A stretch of DNA of 64,000 bases, from contig JACAXG010000076.1 in assembly GCA_018881555.1 (NCBI GenBank), forward strand, positions 591,446-655,445. Reading direction: 5' to 3'. The notes under the pieces were generated by a model. That model did not search any database. It was not told the origin of the DNA and saw nothing but the letters and a program-made list of their open reading frames with translations. Made by a program: the position numbers and the translations under genes. The DNA comes from Amblyornis subalaris. Taxonomy: Eukaryota; Chordata; Aves; Passeriformes; Ptilonorhynchidae. Positions within the stretch are counted from its first letter, which is position 1. Each line of letters opens with the position of its first letter. Shown here piece after piece: positions 11,711 to 23,109 of this stretch.

Positions 11711-12239
11711 CAAAACCCTTTGGCAATAACGATGGTGCCTCATGAGCTAACCAAACCATCTTTTATAAAAATGTGGAGTCTGATGGGGCTCTCCATCAGC
11801 CACAGGAGCTGTTGCGTTGTGGTACCCCAGACGAGGAGCCTGTGGCTGCAGTGCTGCACTCAGCCTAGGGAGGTCTCTCCTGAAAGGAAAAGATGTTTTA
11901 ACTGTCCAGATATGTTGGATTAGAGATCAGATTGATGACAGTCTGCAGCCAGACCTCGGTGGTATCAAGACAGAAGAGCTGGCTTGCCCTTTTTGCTCCA
12001 CCTGGTTATTTCCAGGCATGGCTGAAGAGTCTGGTGTGGTGCTGGCAGCAAAATGGCACTGCCAGCACCCCTGTGGCAAAGGGTACTGCGGGTGAGATCC
12101 ATGGGCGAGCAGGGCTGAAAAGGGGTTGATTGCTGCCTGTTGTCTGCTCATGAGTTTGCCACACAAGGAACCTCCCCATTCCTGTAGCAAGCGGGCAAGT
12201 GTCTGCCTCTCCCACTCCTCCTGCCTCTCCAAGCCCTGC
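11711..12239. other. No recognisable feature
   Basis: Mixed-composition spacer with chance open frames on both strands. Confidence 0.5.
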
Positions 12240-12590
12240 AAATAGCTTTCGGTATTGAATCTGCGGATTGCAACTGCTCCGTGTTTGAATAGCCTGCTGA
12301 CCTTTCCCAGTAATGCCTCTTTTATAACCTTCATCTTCTGCAGGGGTTCATGCCATCCCTGTACTTACAGACCAGGAATCCAATGTGTAATGATAACATG
12401 GAGCCGGGCGCTCCAGCCGTGCAATTATTCTCCCTGCGTCCCTGTTTACGCTGTGACTTTCATCGCGGTTAAATGCTGCTATTTTCTTTTGCCAGGCCCT
12501 GGGAGAGACTCGAGTTTGCCCTCGACAGGTTCGAGTCTCTTCTGCCAACAGAAAGATATTACAATGCATATAAATGTCGTGTCTATCTGA
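12240..12590. promoter_or_regulatory. Candidate conserved non-coding element
   Basis: A block with a FOX-type TGTTTAC at 12443-12449, AATGATAAC near 12390, CAATTATT near 12422 and a TGCATATAAATG stretch near 12565. A good splice-donor word exists on the minus strand at 12368, but there is no convincing acceptor, so I prefer a regulatory reading to an exon reading. Confidence 0.3.
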
Positions 12591-13039
12591 GCGCAGGCGC
12601 TCGGCAGGTGGGGCCAGGCCCCTCGCGGGCCGGGCACAGGGGGGCCACAGGGGGACTACAGGGGATGTGGGGCAACCCAGCCCCTCCTCTGACACAGGGC
12701 AGGTCTGTGTCGCTGTGCTTGCCAGCAGTGGAGCCAGGGTCTGCAGGCTGCAGGGCCCTGTCCCTTGGGGAGCAGCTGGCACTGCAGAGCAGTGCCTGGG
12801 AACTTGCCAGGGAAATTCTGGAATGACCCCATGGGCAGAGAGCACAACCTGAAACAGGACTGACCCCAGCTCGTCCTTTCTGTCGCTGTATCCCCAGATG
12901 GAGCCTCAGTAAAACCAGTGGGAACGTGACCAGCACACATGGCTCTGGGCCAGCCCTGTGCCAGCAGGGTCCAGGGCTGGTGGTGGAAGCCCCTTTGGAT
13001 GGGTGCTCCCTGCGCCGGGCTCCCGGCTCCCGGCAGCCG
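12591..13039. other. GC-rich spacer
   Basis: GC-rich DNA with overlapping open frames on both strands. No domain, repeat family or motif cluster can be supported. Confidence 0.5.
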
Positions 13040-14080
13040 TGCCAGACATCCATTACACAGTAATGGGGGGAATGCAGCAAAAACGGCAGTGAGAGAAAGG
13101 AATACATCATTGGTAATTATCTCTAACCAGAAATCTCTTCCACTGCTCCAAGCCCCATCATTCCAGCCCTATTCTAATAAAGTGACACCTTTTTAATTAT
13201 GGTAAGGACAAATCTGAAATTCCGGTAAGTAATTAGCAGGCATAATTTGCCATCTCTGACACAATGTGACTTTATCACAGGTTACCCCAGTACAAGGCAT
13301 GAGTGCAAGGCTGCTGTATATCCTCTTTTAATTTTAGAGAAACCCAAACTGTCCATTTATTTTTATTACAATGTATTTCTCGAGTAGTTGAGTGGACAGC
13401 ACTGAGAGTGCTCCGAGAGTGCAAATAAACAGCAGCAGCCTTGGAATGTTAAATTTAAGGGTTGTTTTCAAGAACAGGACACTTAATTTAACAATAAACT
13501 ATGTTTTTATGTACCTCCATGATACCCAGTGTTACCAAGAGCACAAGCTAGCTGGGCCCATTCAGAGGTGTGCGGGACCCACTGAGCCATTCAGCCCGGT
13601 TTATTTTCAGTGAAAGGAGGTGCCCATCAAACCGGAAAACACTTCCACATTGCAACCCAATTATTTATTTGCGCTTCCAAAGGCTGCTTCCAGTTTTATT
13701 GTCTTCCTCCGTTCTCCCCTGCTATTTGCATGTGTGCTCCGAGGGTGGTGCTTGGTGCTGCTAATGGGCATAATATTAAATCCTGCAAACCCTGGCTAAG
13801 AGATTTTTCTTAAAGAATCACAACCTTTTGTGGAGTCGATGTACAGTGTGGCAAGGTTCCTGATGTCCCTGTGACTCCTGAGACTAATATTCTTACGTCT
13901 AATATATTTTTGAGAAATGTGTACTGTGGGCTGAATCATGAATACTTTAAGTTTGAGCCCTGCTGTCCAGTTGGGATTAGTCAGTTAAGCTGTGTGGGTT
14001 TATTTCTCCTTGATGAGGGGGCCAGTGCTCCAAACCTGAGTGCTTCTCTATGAATAAAGGATTTGAGATCTGATNTACCA
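13040..14080. promoter_or_regulatory. Candidate conserved non-coding elements (homeodomain-word cluster)
   Basis: About 1 kb of AT-rich, transposon-free sequence. Three TAATTA homeodomain cores lie within about 120 bp, at 13114-13119, 13194-13199 and 13230-13235. Further ATTTATTT/TTTAATTT words follow to about 13500. A second AT-rich part at 13620-14080 may be a separate element. The cluster resembles developmental enhancers; no conservation data are available here. Confidence 0.35.
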
Positions 14081-15500
14081 GGACATGCAAAATAGACACA
14101 GTTGTTGGGGCTCTCTTGTGTGCATGGCCCAGCAAAAATCCTCACGTTCCTTTGGGAGCTGCAGCAACTGGGACAGCAGCAACTGTTCAGGAAGAGGGAA
14201 GCAAAACCAGTACCTCTGCCCCAGCAGGTGGGAATGGCAGAGGTGCAGGTCAGGAGCTTACTCGGGCACCAACACAGTCATGAGGTGGCCAAACCCAGCC
14301 AGGCCTCACCCCCGGGACCGAGCTGTCCTCAGGCACCTCACGCAGAGTCAAGGGCAAATAACTACAGAGCAGTGCAGTGAGTGTGGCAGGAAAGGAGCTC
14401 TGAGATCAGCTGACAGCAAGCAGGGGGTTCTGTGGTCAGGGGAGATGTGCCCTGCCAATAGTGCTGCGCTGCTCTGCCATCCAGCTCCACCAAGATCCAG
14501 CAAAAAGAGCTGCCTTGGTCTGGCAACATCTGTTCGCATTAGTTGGAAATCCGGGATAAAACATCCCTCATAAATAATTAAATCATCAGGGCTCACATTA
14601 AGAGTGAATTGTCCTGCAATGCGGACCTGGAGGATGGGATGCTCCAAGAGCAAGGGGGCCCTGGCTGGGGGAGGATCCCAAGGAGCAGCTGCATTGGTGG
14701 GGGGTCCCAGAGAGACAAGCCCAGCTCTGTCCTGGGACTGCTGTGGGCTTTGCCCACACAGGGCTCTGCCCTGCTGTCACAAGGACTTTGAGCTCAGCAG
14801 CTTAAACAGCCCTTTAAGACAGATTGGATGTTTCTCATGGATAGCCCCCCATTTGGCTAATGAGGACTTTAGATATATCCCCCAAATCCCAGGCTGGTAA
14901 CCTCTTAGGAGGGGGGAACGTCAGGAGCTTTGCGGGGCAGAGGAGCCTGAGCCTGTCCTATGCGCGATGAGCAGCCCGGGCTGGGTTGAGCCGCGGTGTT
15001 GGTGCAGGCGCGTGTTGGGTCCCTGTACCCTGGTGCCAGGGAGACAGTGGAATCTGAACTTTTATTTTGCACTACGCAGCCCCCTGAGCACCCCACGGTC
15101 CTACTGCACACGCAGGGCTCCAGATTTGTCTTTTCTTGTCTGCATTAGTGAGAGGGAGATGCATTAATAAGGCGGGGAAGCAGGGTCGGTGGCAGCCCTC
15201 GCTCTGCTTGAGGAGGAGTGATTGCTGCGCCGAGGGCTGGGAGGCAGGAGGATATAACCCTAATGTCTGCACCTCAGGACACGCCATTAAAAAGGCATCT
15301 GCACTGACACAGATCTGTTGTTTATCAATACCCTGACAAGCGTTTCCCCTGCAGCATGGAAACACCTCCATGACACGGCGGATAACCGATGGAGCAGCCC
15401 TCGCCGGCTGCCCGGCAGTGCCCGGCCTGTGGCAAGCCCTGCCGGGAGAGCCGCGGCGGCCCTGGCAGAGCCGTGTGTCGCAGCACCCCCGCACATGTGG
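14081..15500. other. GC-rich spacer
   Basis: No supported gene. Overlapping open frames on both strands at 14085-14900 and 15072-15560 reflect high GC. CpG becomes more frequent at 15380-15490 but the stretch is too short to call an island. Confidence 0.45.
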
Positions 15501-15546
15501 GAGCAGGTGAGCTGGCAGCAAACGTAAAGTGAACAGGGTGGGAGTG

Positions 15547-15720
15547 ATGAAAAATGTGCCACTGTTTGATCTTGACTATTTGCGGCTTGGTGCTTCTTTT
15601 AGAGAATTTTCTGGCATTTTACATCAAAGAGAACTTTTACGTTTAAAAACTGACCTGAACCAAAAGTTGAAAGATAGTGACTGTATCAAACCAAACACTT
15701 TCAGACTGAGAAAAGCATGA
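15547..15720 (+). other. Isolated open reading frame with protein-like composition, unidentified
   Basis: From the ATG at 15547 a frame of 57 codons runs to a TGA at 15718-15720. Unlike most open frames in this window it lies in AT-richer DNA (about 40% GC), where stops are expected often, and its translation (LFDLDYLRLGASF, later LRLKTDLNQKLKDSD) has a natural mixture of charged and hydrophobic residues. The frame is already open upstream from a GTG at 15529. I do not recognise the protein and see no splice sites or poly(A) context that prove a gene. It may be chance, a decayed pseudogene fragment or a terminal exon. Confidence 0.2.
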
Positions 15721-16119
15721 TTTTCTGTCTGGTTTTCTTCATTCATTCATTCCCATAATCACTTTTTTGTTTTTTCCCAGCTTTCCAGCTTTTTCCAAAC
15801 TGCAGTATCATGCTTGCCATCCCACCTCCTCCCATTCTTGTCTCATAATTCCTAAGGCACAGAAATCCTCAGGGTGAGAATGACATCCACTTCACAGATC
15901 CCAAAGCCATGACCACATCCCTTCGCAGTTCAGCTCCAACCTCCATTTCAGCACAGCACAAAAACAAACAGTTTCTCAGCCTCAGTTCCTGGGGTTGCTC
16001 TGTCCCCTCCTTTCCACTGCCAGTGCCCCCAGCTCATCCTCTGCACCCGCCGGGGCCGGGGGGGCTCACACACCACTGCCTTTTTTCCGGTGCACAAATG
16101 AATCAGCACTGCCTTAGAA
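15721..16119. other. No recognisable feature
   Basis: Pyrimidine-leaning spacer sequence without gene, repeat or motif cluster. Confidence 0.5.
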
Positions 16120-16540
16120 CTTCACATTACATGTAGCTTTAGTTAATTAAATGTAAAATCATTGGAATAAAATTATCCTTTCATTAGAAATTAACTCAGT
16201 GCTTAAGACTTCAATAATTACTTTTTTCTCCTCAAACCACATACAAAACGGTCAGTTAAACAGTATGTAAGAAAAAAAGTTTAATGACCACAGAGCAATC
16301 AAGATTACTATTATTTAAGCACAAGCTATTAACATGTGCAATGAGGTATTAGCTAATAAATTATCTTTATAAAATTAAATTGTAATTTTATCACAAATTT
16401 TACGGAGGTTATGGATTTTAATGGCTGTATTTAGCTGTGGCACCGAGCATGCCACTTTCCTTCATTACTTCATTAACACTTTGCATTTAGACACTTTCTT
16501 ATTATTATTTTAATTTAGGAACAGGCTTAATTGATTTATT
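16120..16540. promoter_or_regulatory. Candidate conserved non-coding element, strongly AT-rich
   Basis: A 420-bp AT-rich block with no transposon similarity. It holds a palindromic TTAATTAA at 16143-16150 and many ATTA/TAAT cores up to TTATTATTATTTTAATTTAG at its right edge. Such blocks next to GC-rich spacer are typical of developmental enhancers. Evidence is compositional only. Confidence 0.35.
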
Positions 16541-16960
16541 TCTCGCCTCTTTGGGAGCCACTCGGTCTCTGCCACTGCCCAAGGGCCAGGTGCCACCATG
16601 GCGCACGCTCTTGCTTGGCTTGTGTGTGGAGATGAGCGCTGGGATGCTGCGGGGGATTCATTCTTGGACTTGGCACAGGGAGCTCGGGATGAAGAAGAAT
16701 TCCCTCTGGGATATCCTCGCGCTGCAGAAGAACCCTGTGCTGCTCGTGCAGGTGCTGCAGCCTCCAAGCACAGGGAGCTGCGTGCCTGCCAGTCCTCGCC
16801 CGAGCATCCCCCCCCGCATTCCACTTGCGATTTCATGGAGGCAGAAGCCGTGAGGAGATGCCTCACACCTTCTGCCAGCATTGGAAAGTTTTGCAAGGCT
16901 TCCCCACTCTGTCCCAGTATCCCTGGCTCCACTTCATGGCCAGAGCCATGTGTGTGGCAG

Positions 16961-17020
16961 TGCTGGGAGCCAGCCTGGGAGAAGTGCTGGGAGCCNGGCT
17001 GGGAGAAGCGCTGGGAGTGG
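16961..17020. repeat. 24-bp minisatellite, about 2.5 copies
   Basis: Unit TGCTGGGAGCCAGCCTGGGAGAAG at 16961-16984 (only the first twenty bases are diagnostic) is repeated at 16985-17008, and a half copy follows. One ambiguous base lies inside the second copy at 16996. The repeat sits in a GC-rich spacer (16540-17140) whose 163-codon plus-strand open frame is partly made of this repeat and is not considered a gene. Confidence 0.85.
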
Positions 17021-17139
17021 TGTTGTCTGCAGCACACGCCAGTTATAAACTTCCTCTGCGAGTTCCCTGCAGACAGATATCCTTGAGACTCACCTCCATC
17101 TCCCACTCAGGTCACAGGGAGATTTAGAGATGGGGAGCT

Positions 17140-17530
17140 GTAGTTAAGGTCCAGATCTGCTATCTGAACTTGAGTGATGGAGGACACATTCCCGGGACAT
17201 GTTTATTGTCACCCGGCGGCCCGCAATCCCGCTCTCGCAGAGCCACCTCCATTCCCCGTATAATTCATGGGCTGACTCCATGGTGGAGTGACTGATAAGG
17301 CCTTCATGCCGAGCTTGCCGGCCACATGTCTCAAGGAGACTCCAGAGGAGCTTCAGCACAATATAAATGTGGCTCCGTGTCAGCCTCAAACCCCTGGAAA
17401 ATTCCCCGTCTCGAGAGTGCAGCATTTTAAGTAATAAAACCATAGAGAGATTACAACAAAATGTGACAGGAATTTATAGCCCTCTGCATGAACCTTTTAC
17501 CTTAAGATGGAACAAAGTTGAGGGAAAAAA
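17140..17530. promoter_or_regulatory. Candidate conserved non-coding element
   Basis: A mixed block that starts CpG-containing (17200-17350) and becomes AT-rich (17350-17530). It has no recognisable repeat, and contains the TTTAAGTAATAAAACC word near 17426. The call is weak and compositional. Confidence 0.25.
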
Positions 17531-18519
17531 ATTGCGTGGTTCACTTAGGTAACCTTTCCAACCACCCCTGCTCAGCTCCTGGCCCCACATTCCTCTTCAC
17601 CNGTTTAATAGCAGGAAAAAAACAGCCAGGCAGAGAACTGGGGAGCAGACAGGCACCGTGCTTTAACCCTCACTGCCTCCTCCATGCCTCAAGCACCGGG
17701 ATTCCAGAGCACAAAGAGCCCCAGGTTGTGCTGAGGGTTGGTTTTAGCCCCTGCTCCTCGCTGCTGCGGACCGGGACTGGGGCAGGCTGGGACACCGGGA
17801 CAGGCTGGCTTGCAAGGACGGCTTTCTTTATCCTTCTATTTTATTTTCCCTCAAGAGACACCAAAATTCCTACAGCATCTCTAATTCCTAATGGAAAGAA
17901 GAAGCATGGGCTTCTNTACATGCCCACACCCTAATGACATGGGGTCTGCCTCCAACTGCTCCATCCCTCCATGCTGGGAGGTGTTTTTATTGCCCATGAA
18001 AGGGTCATGCAGCACAGCTAAGCAGATTCCTGGCTCTCCCTGATGCTGGATTTACTGCCACTTTCAGCAATAAACAGTGGAATTAATTCTGAGTTTACTA
18101 ATCCAAAGAGTAAACAATATCCAGTGGAGACACTCAGGCAAGATAAATGCAAGGGAGTTAAAAGCAAACGGGGTGAAATCATTCTGCTCCCAGCTAAAGG
18201 AGTCATTGAAGGAGCGTGAAGCCTCCACATACAGTAATATCAAATTGTTAATAAACATTTCTAAAGTCTGTAATATTGGGAAACTTTTCTTTCCAATTCA
18301 TCACAATTGGGGGTNTTATACATGAGGCACGCTTTGTGCTGAGCAGTGACTTCCCCCTGTACAGGCCAACACTCAAGGAAGGATTGGGCAGAGCTACTGG
18401 TTTAAGAACACACAGAGAGGACAGAGCTGCTGGTCCCTTAAATAAAGTGAGAACTTGTGTCTCCAGTGCAACAAACCCCACCTGCAACAGTGCTGCATTC
18501 CCATACAGTATTTTGGTAC
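17531..18519. other. No recognisable feature
   Basis: Mixed DNA. A slightly AT-rich stretch at 18040-18320 has chance open frames on both strands. No gene or repeat can be supported. Confidence 0.45.
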
Positions 18520-18810
18520 ATATTTGATATCTTCTTGGGTTACTGCTGTGCTTGTTAAATAATTAAAGGCAGAGAATGTGTTATTTACTGTCCATTTAGT
18601 GCAGCAGGCCCAGAGCTTCACTTTGATTTTCGGTCTGGAAGGAGCGGTGACACGGCCCTAGGGAATTCTCCTGCAGCGCTTAATTAGCGTGGCATGGTGC
18701 AAACCTGCACCAGGGGCTTTATTTGTGAGTCAGAAATAATATTTGATTGTTAATTTTATTGGTTAATAAATTTTTTAAATATTCATTTATATTTTTGCAG
18801 ACAGTGTTTT
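18520..18810. promoter_or_regulatory. Candidate conserved non-coding element with hairpin
   Basis: The block contains CGCTTAATTAGCG near 18677, where a TAATTA homeodomain core is flanked by complementary CGCT/AGCG. It is followed at once by a perfect 7-bp inverted repeat, TGGTGCA (18695-18701) and TGCACCA (18706-18712), with a 4-base loop. A run of AT-rich words with several TAATAAATT-type cores follows to about 18790. Together these suggest a compact protein-binding element; a structural RNA role is possible but unsupported. Confidence 0.35.
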
Positions 18811-20819
18811 ACAGCTACCAGACATGCAGTCAAGTCCGATGGTTTCAGGGACCATTTTAGTAGCAGCACTTACTTTCTGTGTGTGAATCAGCTGGAGAAA
18901 TACAAGAATACCCCAAACCAGGTTGGGGAAGGCTTCAGGGTGCAGCTGGTCAGTAGCTGGGATGGACACTCCAGCCACTCTTGTCCGTGACATCCCGCTG
19001 AGGGACCCCATGCTCTGTTGTTGCAGGCTCTGGGCCCCCAAACTGGGAATGTTTTGTTGCCTGACCTACNTCTACACCCAGTTTTCATTATCAGGGCTGT
19101 AACCAACTTCTTTTTGAACTTGAAAAGTGCAGGAAATGGAAAGAGTGTGGGGAAAATTCCTGATAAATGAAAACTTCTTCTTGTAGAAGAGTGTTTGAAT
19201 TTGTCATCCTCAGACAAGAATAAGTTGGTTCAGTGAAGAAAAGAGTACAAATTATCAGCCCTTCAAAGCTTTCCCATTTAACCACTTTATTGCAATACAA
19301 CTGCCCATAACATTTGCTTTTAGAGCCCATGATGCTGAGTGTAGTTATTACATTGCATACATAAGAGATGTTTACAATTTTTTATATATATATGTAAAAT
19401 GTTGATCCCCTGGGCCACATCGATTTGTGCCGGCTTCACGGCTGGGTTGGTGCGGGAATTTCCCTAAGAGATGTGATTCGACTGCAGGGAACTTTCATTC
19501 TTTTTTCCTTCTTTAATCTCCTGCTTACCCATTTAACGGACCTGTCTCAAATTCCGTTTATGTCAAAATTTTGGGGCAGTACTGGGGTATTCTGAGCTCA
19601 GGGGCACACGGCACACACAGGCTCTGATGCCTCGTTTTCACAAGGTGCTCTGGCTGTAGATGGAGCTGGGTTGATTTATTAGTTCTTGGTTGTTTCTATA
19701 GCTGAAAACAGAATTGGGACAAATGCAGTAATTAGCACATTGTGGTGGCAGGGTGGGCAGCAGGGCTCCGTCGTGCAGGGGGAAGGCAGTGCTGGCAGGG
19801 CACACTGCACTCTTTGAGATTGTCTCAACCTAAAATTATCACTGCTCAAAAGCTGCTCTGGGAACTACCTCAGCTTCTCCCTTTGCCTGGATCAGGAACG
19901 CAGCATCACCTCCAGCTGATGCCCATGGCCCATCCCAGGGGGTGGCACCGCATCTGCCGGCAGAGATGTCCCACCAGAACCACCCTGCCAGCACCGCTGG
20001 AAGGACGGGCCACCAATGGCTTGTCCCTGTGCCACGAGGTTCCTGTGCTGGGAAGGGCCAGGCCTGCAGGGAGCTGTGTGAGAAATTCTGCTTTTGTAAA
20101 GCAGAGACATAAGCAACTGAAAGGACAAATAATTTCCCAGTAATTTGTTTTCTAATGAGCAGCGGGTTGCAATTAAGAGGGTATTCATTCTAAAGAAATT
20201 AACTGTTCTCCAACAGAGAAGAAAAAACTGGTTTATAGTTTCAATCTTCAAACTTTGACAAGCTAATTTGTAGAGTGAAATAATAATAGGGGGAATGTTA
20301 GAGATTTCTTATAAAAACTCTTGGAAAAATGAACAAACTTCAAGGAATTGGAGAGTAACAAAGTTGAAATGGTGGCTCTGCAGAGGGGACCCGAATCAGC
20401 CAGTCTGGTGGGAAAGGAAAGGTCACCTGTGGGATGCACACTGCTTTCAGCCCGGCAGCGCTTGGCTCCATCCCAGCGGGGCAGGGGCAGGTATGGAATC
20501 CATCCAGGATTGCAGTGTGTGTGGATATATGAGAAGACAAATGTACAGTTTATTCACATATCCACTGTGTCTCATCCTAGAGCTGATTTGAGAAGAAATA
20601 AAAGGCCACATATTGAGATATTCACAGCATTTAAGGAAAAACATGAATACAGCAGCAATATTTGCACTGTTTTCCATTCCTGGAAGAAAAGCAGAGGGGT
20701 TTTATCCGTATATTATACATTTTTAAAAGACTCTAAGTGTGATCCAGTATATTAGACACTACTCAGCTTCACACAGGTATCTGGCAAAATGGTTTAAACA
20801 TTTATTAAATATAGAATGA
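18811..20819. other. Mixed spacer with AT-rich patches
   Basis: No gene is supported. AT-rich parts at 19230-19580 and 20080-20340 are weak enhancer candidates; the first includes a short TATATATATA run near 19384. The GC-richer part at 19740-20080 has chance open frames on both strands. Confidence 0.4.
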
Positions 20820-21440
20820 TAAAATACCTTGAAGATCACATCCAATCAACACAGTTTCTGCTGTGGAAAATCATGTCTCATTAATCTGTTAGAATACTTT
20901 GAACCTACCAATATATAAATGGATAAAAGAGAATATCTTGACATATTTTTAGACTTTCAAAAGGCTTTTAATGAGGTCTTCCCACAGGATTTCTTAGGAA
21001 ACAAGATAAAAATGGGGGTAAGAGATACAGTAACATTATGAATCAATAAGATGGACTAAGAGGAAGGAAACAAAAGTGGGAGATAGTCAATGTAAAGGGT
21101 CACAAGCAGTGTGCTACATGGTTACACACTCAATCTAATGGCATTAATATATTAATTACTGACCTGGAAAAGGAAGTAGGGGTATAGATTAGTTAAATTC
21201 AGAAAAGATGAAAGAAATTCTGAGAAATTTGGCCGAGGCAGCAGGATGAGCGATAGTTAGTGAAGGCTGATGTTGATAAATATGAATGCCCTAAATCCCA
21301 GAACTTCCCCAGCATATAACTGACCAATCTGGGCAGCTGGTCACTGCAGAGACCTTAAACAACGTGTGTCCAAAGCCAAATGGCAAAAGAGGTGTCAGGG
21401 GCTTGGGGCATGGGAATGAGAAAATATTAAAATAGCGGGT
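20820..21440 (+). mobile_element. Old CR1-type LINE fragment (reverse transcriptase region)
   Basis: The translation LDFQKAFNEV at 20949-20978 matches the L-D-F-x-K-A-F-D-x-V block of CR1/jockey-clade reverse transcriptases. About 180 bp further on, ITDLEKEVG near 21158 matches the I-N-D-L-E block. DNA between and after these keeps the CR1 order, down to the usual region after the Y-A-D-D box near 21270. Stops and indels are numerous, so this is a dead, ancient copy on the plus strand. It probably entered before the younger short CR1 copies of this window. Confidence 0.65.
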
Positions 21441-22469
21441 GGCGCTCCTGTGGATGCGGTGGAAGCGCACGGTGCTGGTGTGCAATGGGTGTCTCAGAAA
21501 GGTACTGTGGGGTGGGCTGAGCTGAGAGCAAAGAGGGAAACGACCCAGGGTCTTGGGAGCTCGGTCTGAAGAGTGTGAAATGGTGGTGGGTGTGATCAGG
21601 ACAGGCAAAATCAGGAGCTGCCCTCACCGCCCTCCCCAGCACAGGAACAGGGGACACTGATTGAGTTCAAAGATGAAAATTCAAAATATAAGGAATGAAG
21701 TTTTCACATGAAGCGGATGGGTGCTCCTCGCAGAGAGACCACGAGAGTCCTCAGCTAAACACTGGTGGCCCAGAGAAAGCTGCATGGAGGGACCTCATAT
21801 ACCTGGCAGTCAGAGACCCACTCCCTGTTACCTGAGGGGATTGCTCCAGGTAAGGGAAGGCTTGAATACTGTGGCTCCAGGTATGCAAACCCGAACCCTA
21901 ACTGCACAACACCAGCACAGGCAATTTTATCCACACATTTTAGGATTTATAAAGCTGAGCGTTGCATGTTTAGTTTTTTAGATAGTTTCCTTGTTGCTGT
22001 TCTGGAAATCCATTCCAATTAGACACCAATATTCAGGCTTCCAATCCAGGCAGTGGGATGCAGTGTGGAGAGGTGACACTGAGTGGTCCCCACAGGTGCA
22101 GTCTTATGAGCATGGCTCACCTCCACAGGCAGTTTATAATAATCATACTTCTCATGAAGCTCAAGTTCCACTGCCTCCAAATTAGATCTCAGCACTTAAA
22201 AAAAAAAAAAAAAGGTAAAAGGAGGAAAATCAATGCAAACCCCGTTCCTCCCTCTCCTCATTCCTCATGCCTTGCTCCACCTGCCCTCGCCCACAGTGCC
22301 CCTGCCATGGGGCAGGTCTGGCCGTGGGGTGGGGGCTGCAGGGGTTCAGGCAGGACCCCAGGGCTTGGCAGCCTTTTGGAGACAGCAGCTCCCCAGCANG
22401 GCCCCAGTCTGCCCAGTCCCACCCCAGACCACTGCTGCACTCGGACCGCTTGGGCAGCTTAATTGTCGT
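21441..22469. other. No recognisable gene; poly(A) run
   Basis: A poly(A) run of 17 bases lies at 22198-22214, without an adjacent SINE or processed pseudogene that I can recognise. The remaining sequence is mixed, GC-rich from 22230 to 22460. Confidence 0.45.
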
Positions 22470-23070
22470 GTTAAATATAAACGGGATGGTGATTTCTTAA
22501 AACTGGAAGAGTGTGGAAAGCCATTAGGAAGAGGATAATACCAGTGGTATTTAAAAATTAAAATCAGCTGTAGCCAGTCCCAGCAGCAGCAGCTTTGTCC
22601 TTTGGAGCCTGACTTTGACAGTCGCTCATGGATGCTATAAACACAGGGTTGTGCTCGCAGCCAGGCAATAAAGTGACTGGTGCATTTCTTTTTGCTTTAT
22701 ACACCACTGTATTGATTTTGTAGTTTATTTTTTCTTCGAGGAGAAACTAAGGTATTGCGATTTCATTTAGGTACTGCATTATAATTTCCCTGATGATTTT
22801 GTCAAATGTTCCTGGAGGAGAACACCTTCTCCCGGCGAGCAGGATTCAAAGACACCAAGCCGACTAATCCATACCTAATTGGATGAAATCGTTATGCACT
22901 TTCCCTCCTTTTGGAGGTTTTTTCAGAGTTCCCGGTTCCTTAGGGATCCTAAAAGCCACTGAAGAGGTTATTATAGTATGTCCTCGGGGATGTTTAATAC
23001 CCTAGCCCTGTTCAGACATGCAAATAATCTAATTCAAAAGCCTCCTAATTAGCAAGCCAGCTACAGTTCT
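22470..23070. promoter_or_regulatory. Candidate conserved non-coding element with POU octamer
   Basis: A 600-bp block without transposon similarity and of high word complexity. A perfect octamer ATGCAAAT lies at 23018-23025, followed by AATAATCTAATT and then CCTAATTAGCAAGCC near 23041. CTTTGACAG near 22612 (a MEIS/TALE-type TGACAG) and CTAATTGGATG near 22876 add further homeodomain-type words. This and the next block form the densest homeodomain/POU word cluster of the window. Function is inferred from motif density. Confidence 0.45.
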
Positions 23071-23076
23071 GGATAA

Positions 23077-23105
23077 GGGGAGAGAGAGAGGGGGAGAGAG
23101 AGAGA
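23077..23105. repeat. GA-rich microsatellite
   Basis: A (GA)n tract interrupted by a GGGG run, between two candidate regulatory blocks. Such tracts can exclude nucleosomes or bind GAGA-type factors, but no function is shown. Confidence 0.9.
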
Positions 23106-23109
23106 TCTA

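Noticed and set aside
12369..12433. Exon-like segment on the minus strand with a GTAAGTAC donor at 12368
   Set aside because: The only acceptor, GGGACGCAG, lacks a pyrimidine tract, and the surrounding block looks like non-coding regulatory DNA.
22198..22214. Poly(A) run as the tail of a processed pseudogene or SINE
   Set aside because: No retrogene, SINE body or target-site duplication can be recognised beside it.
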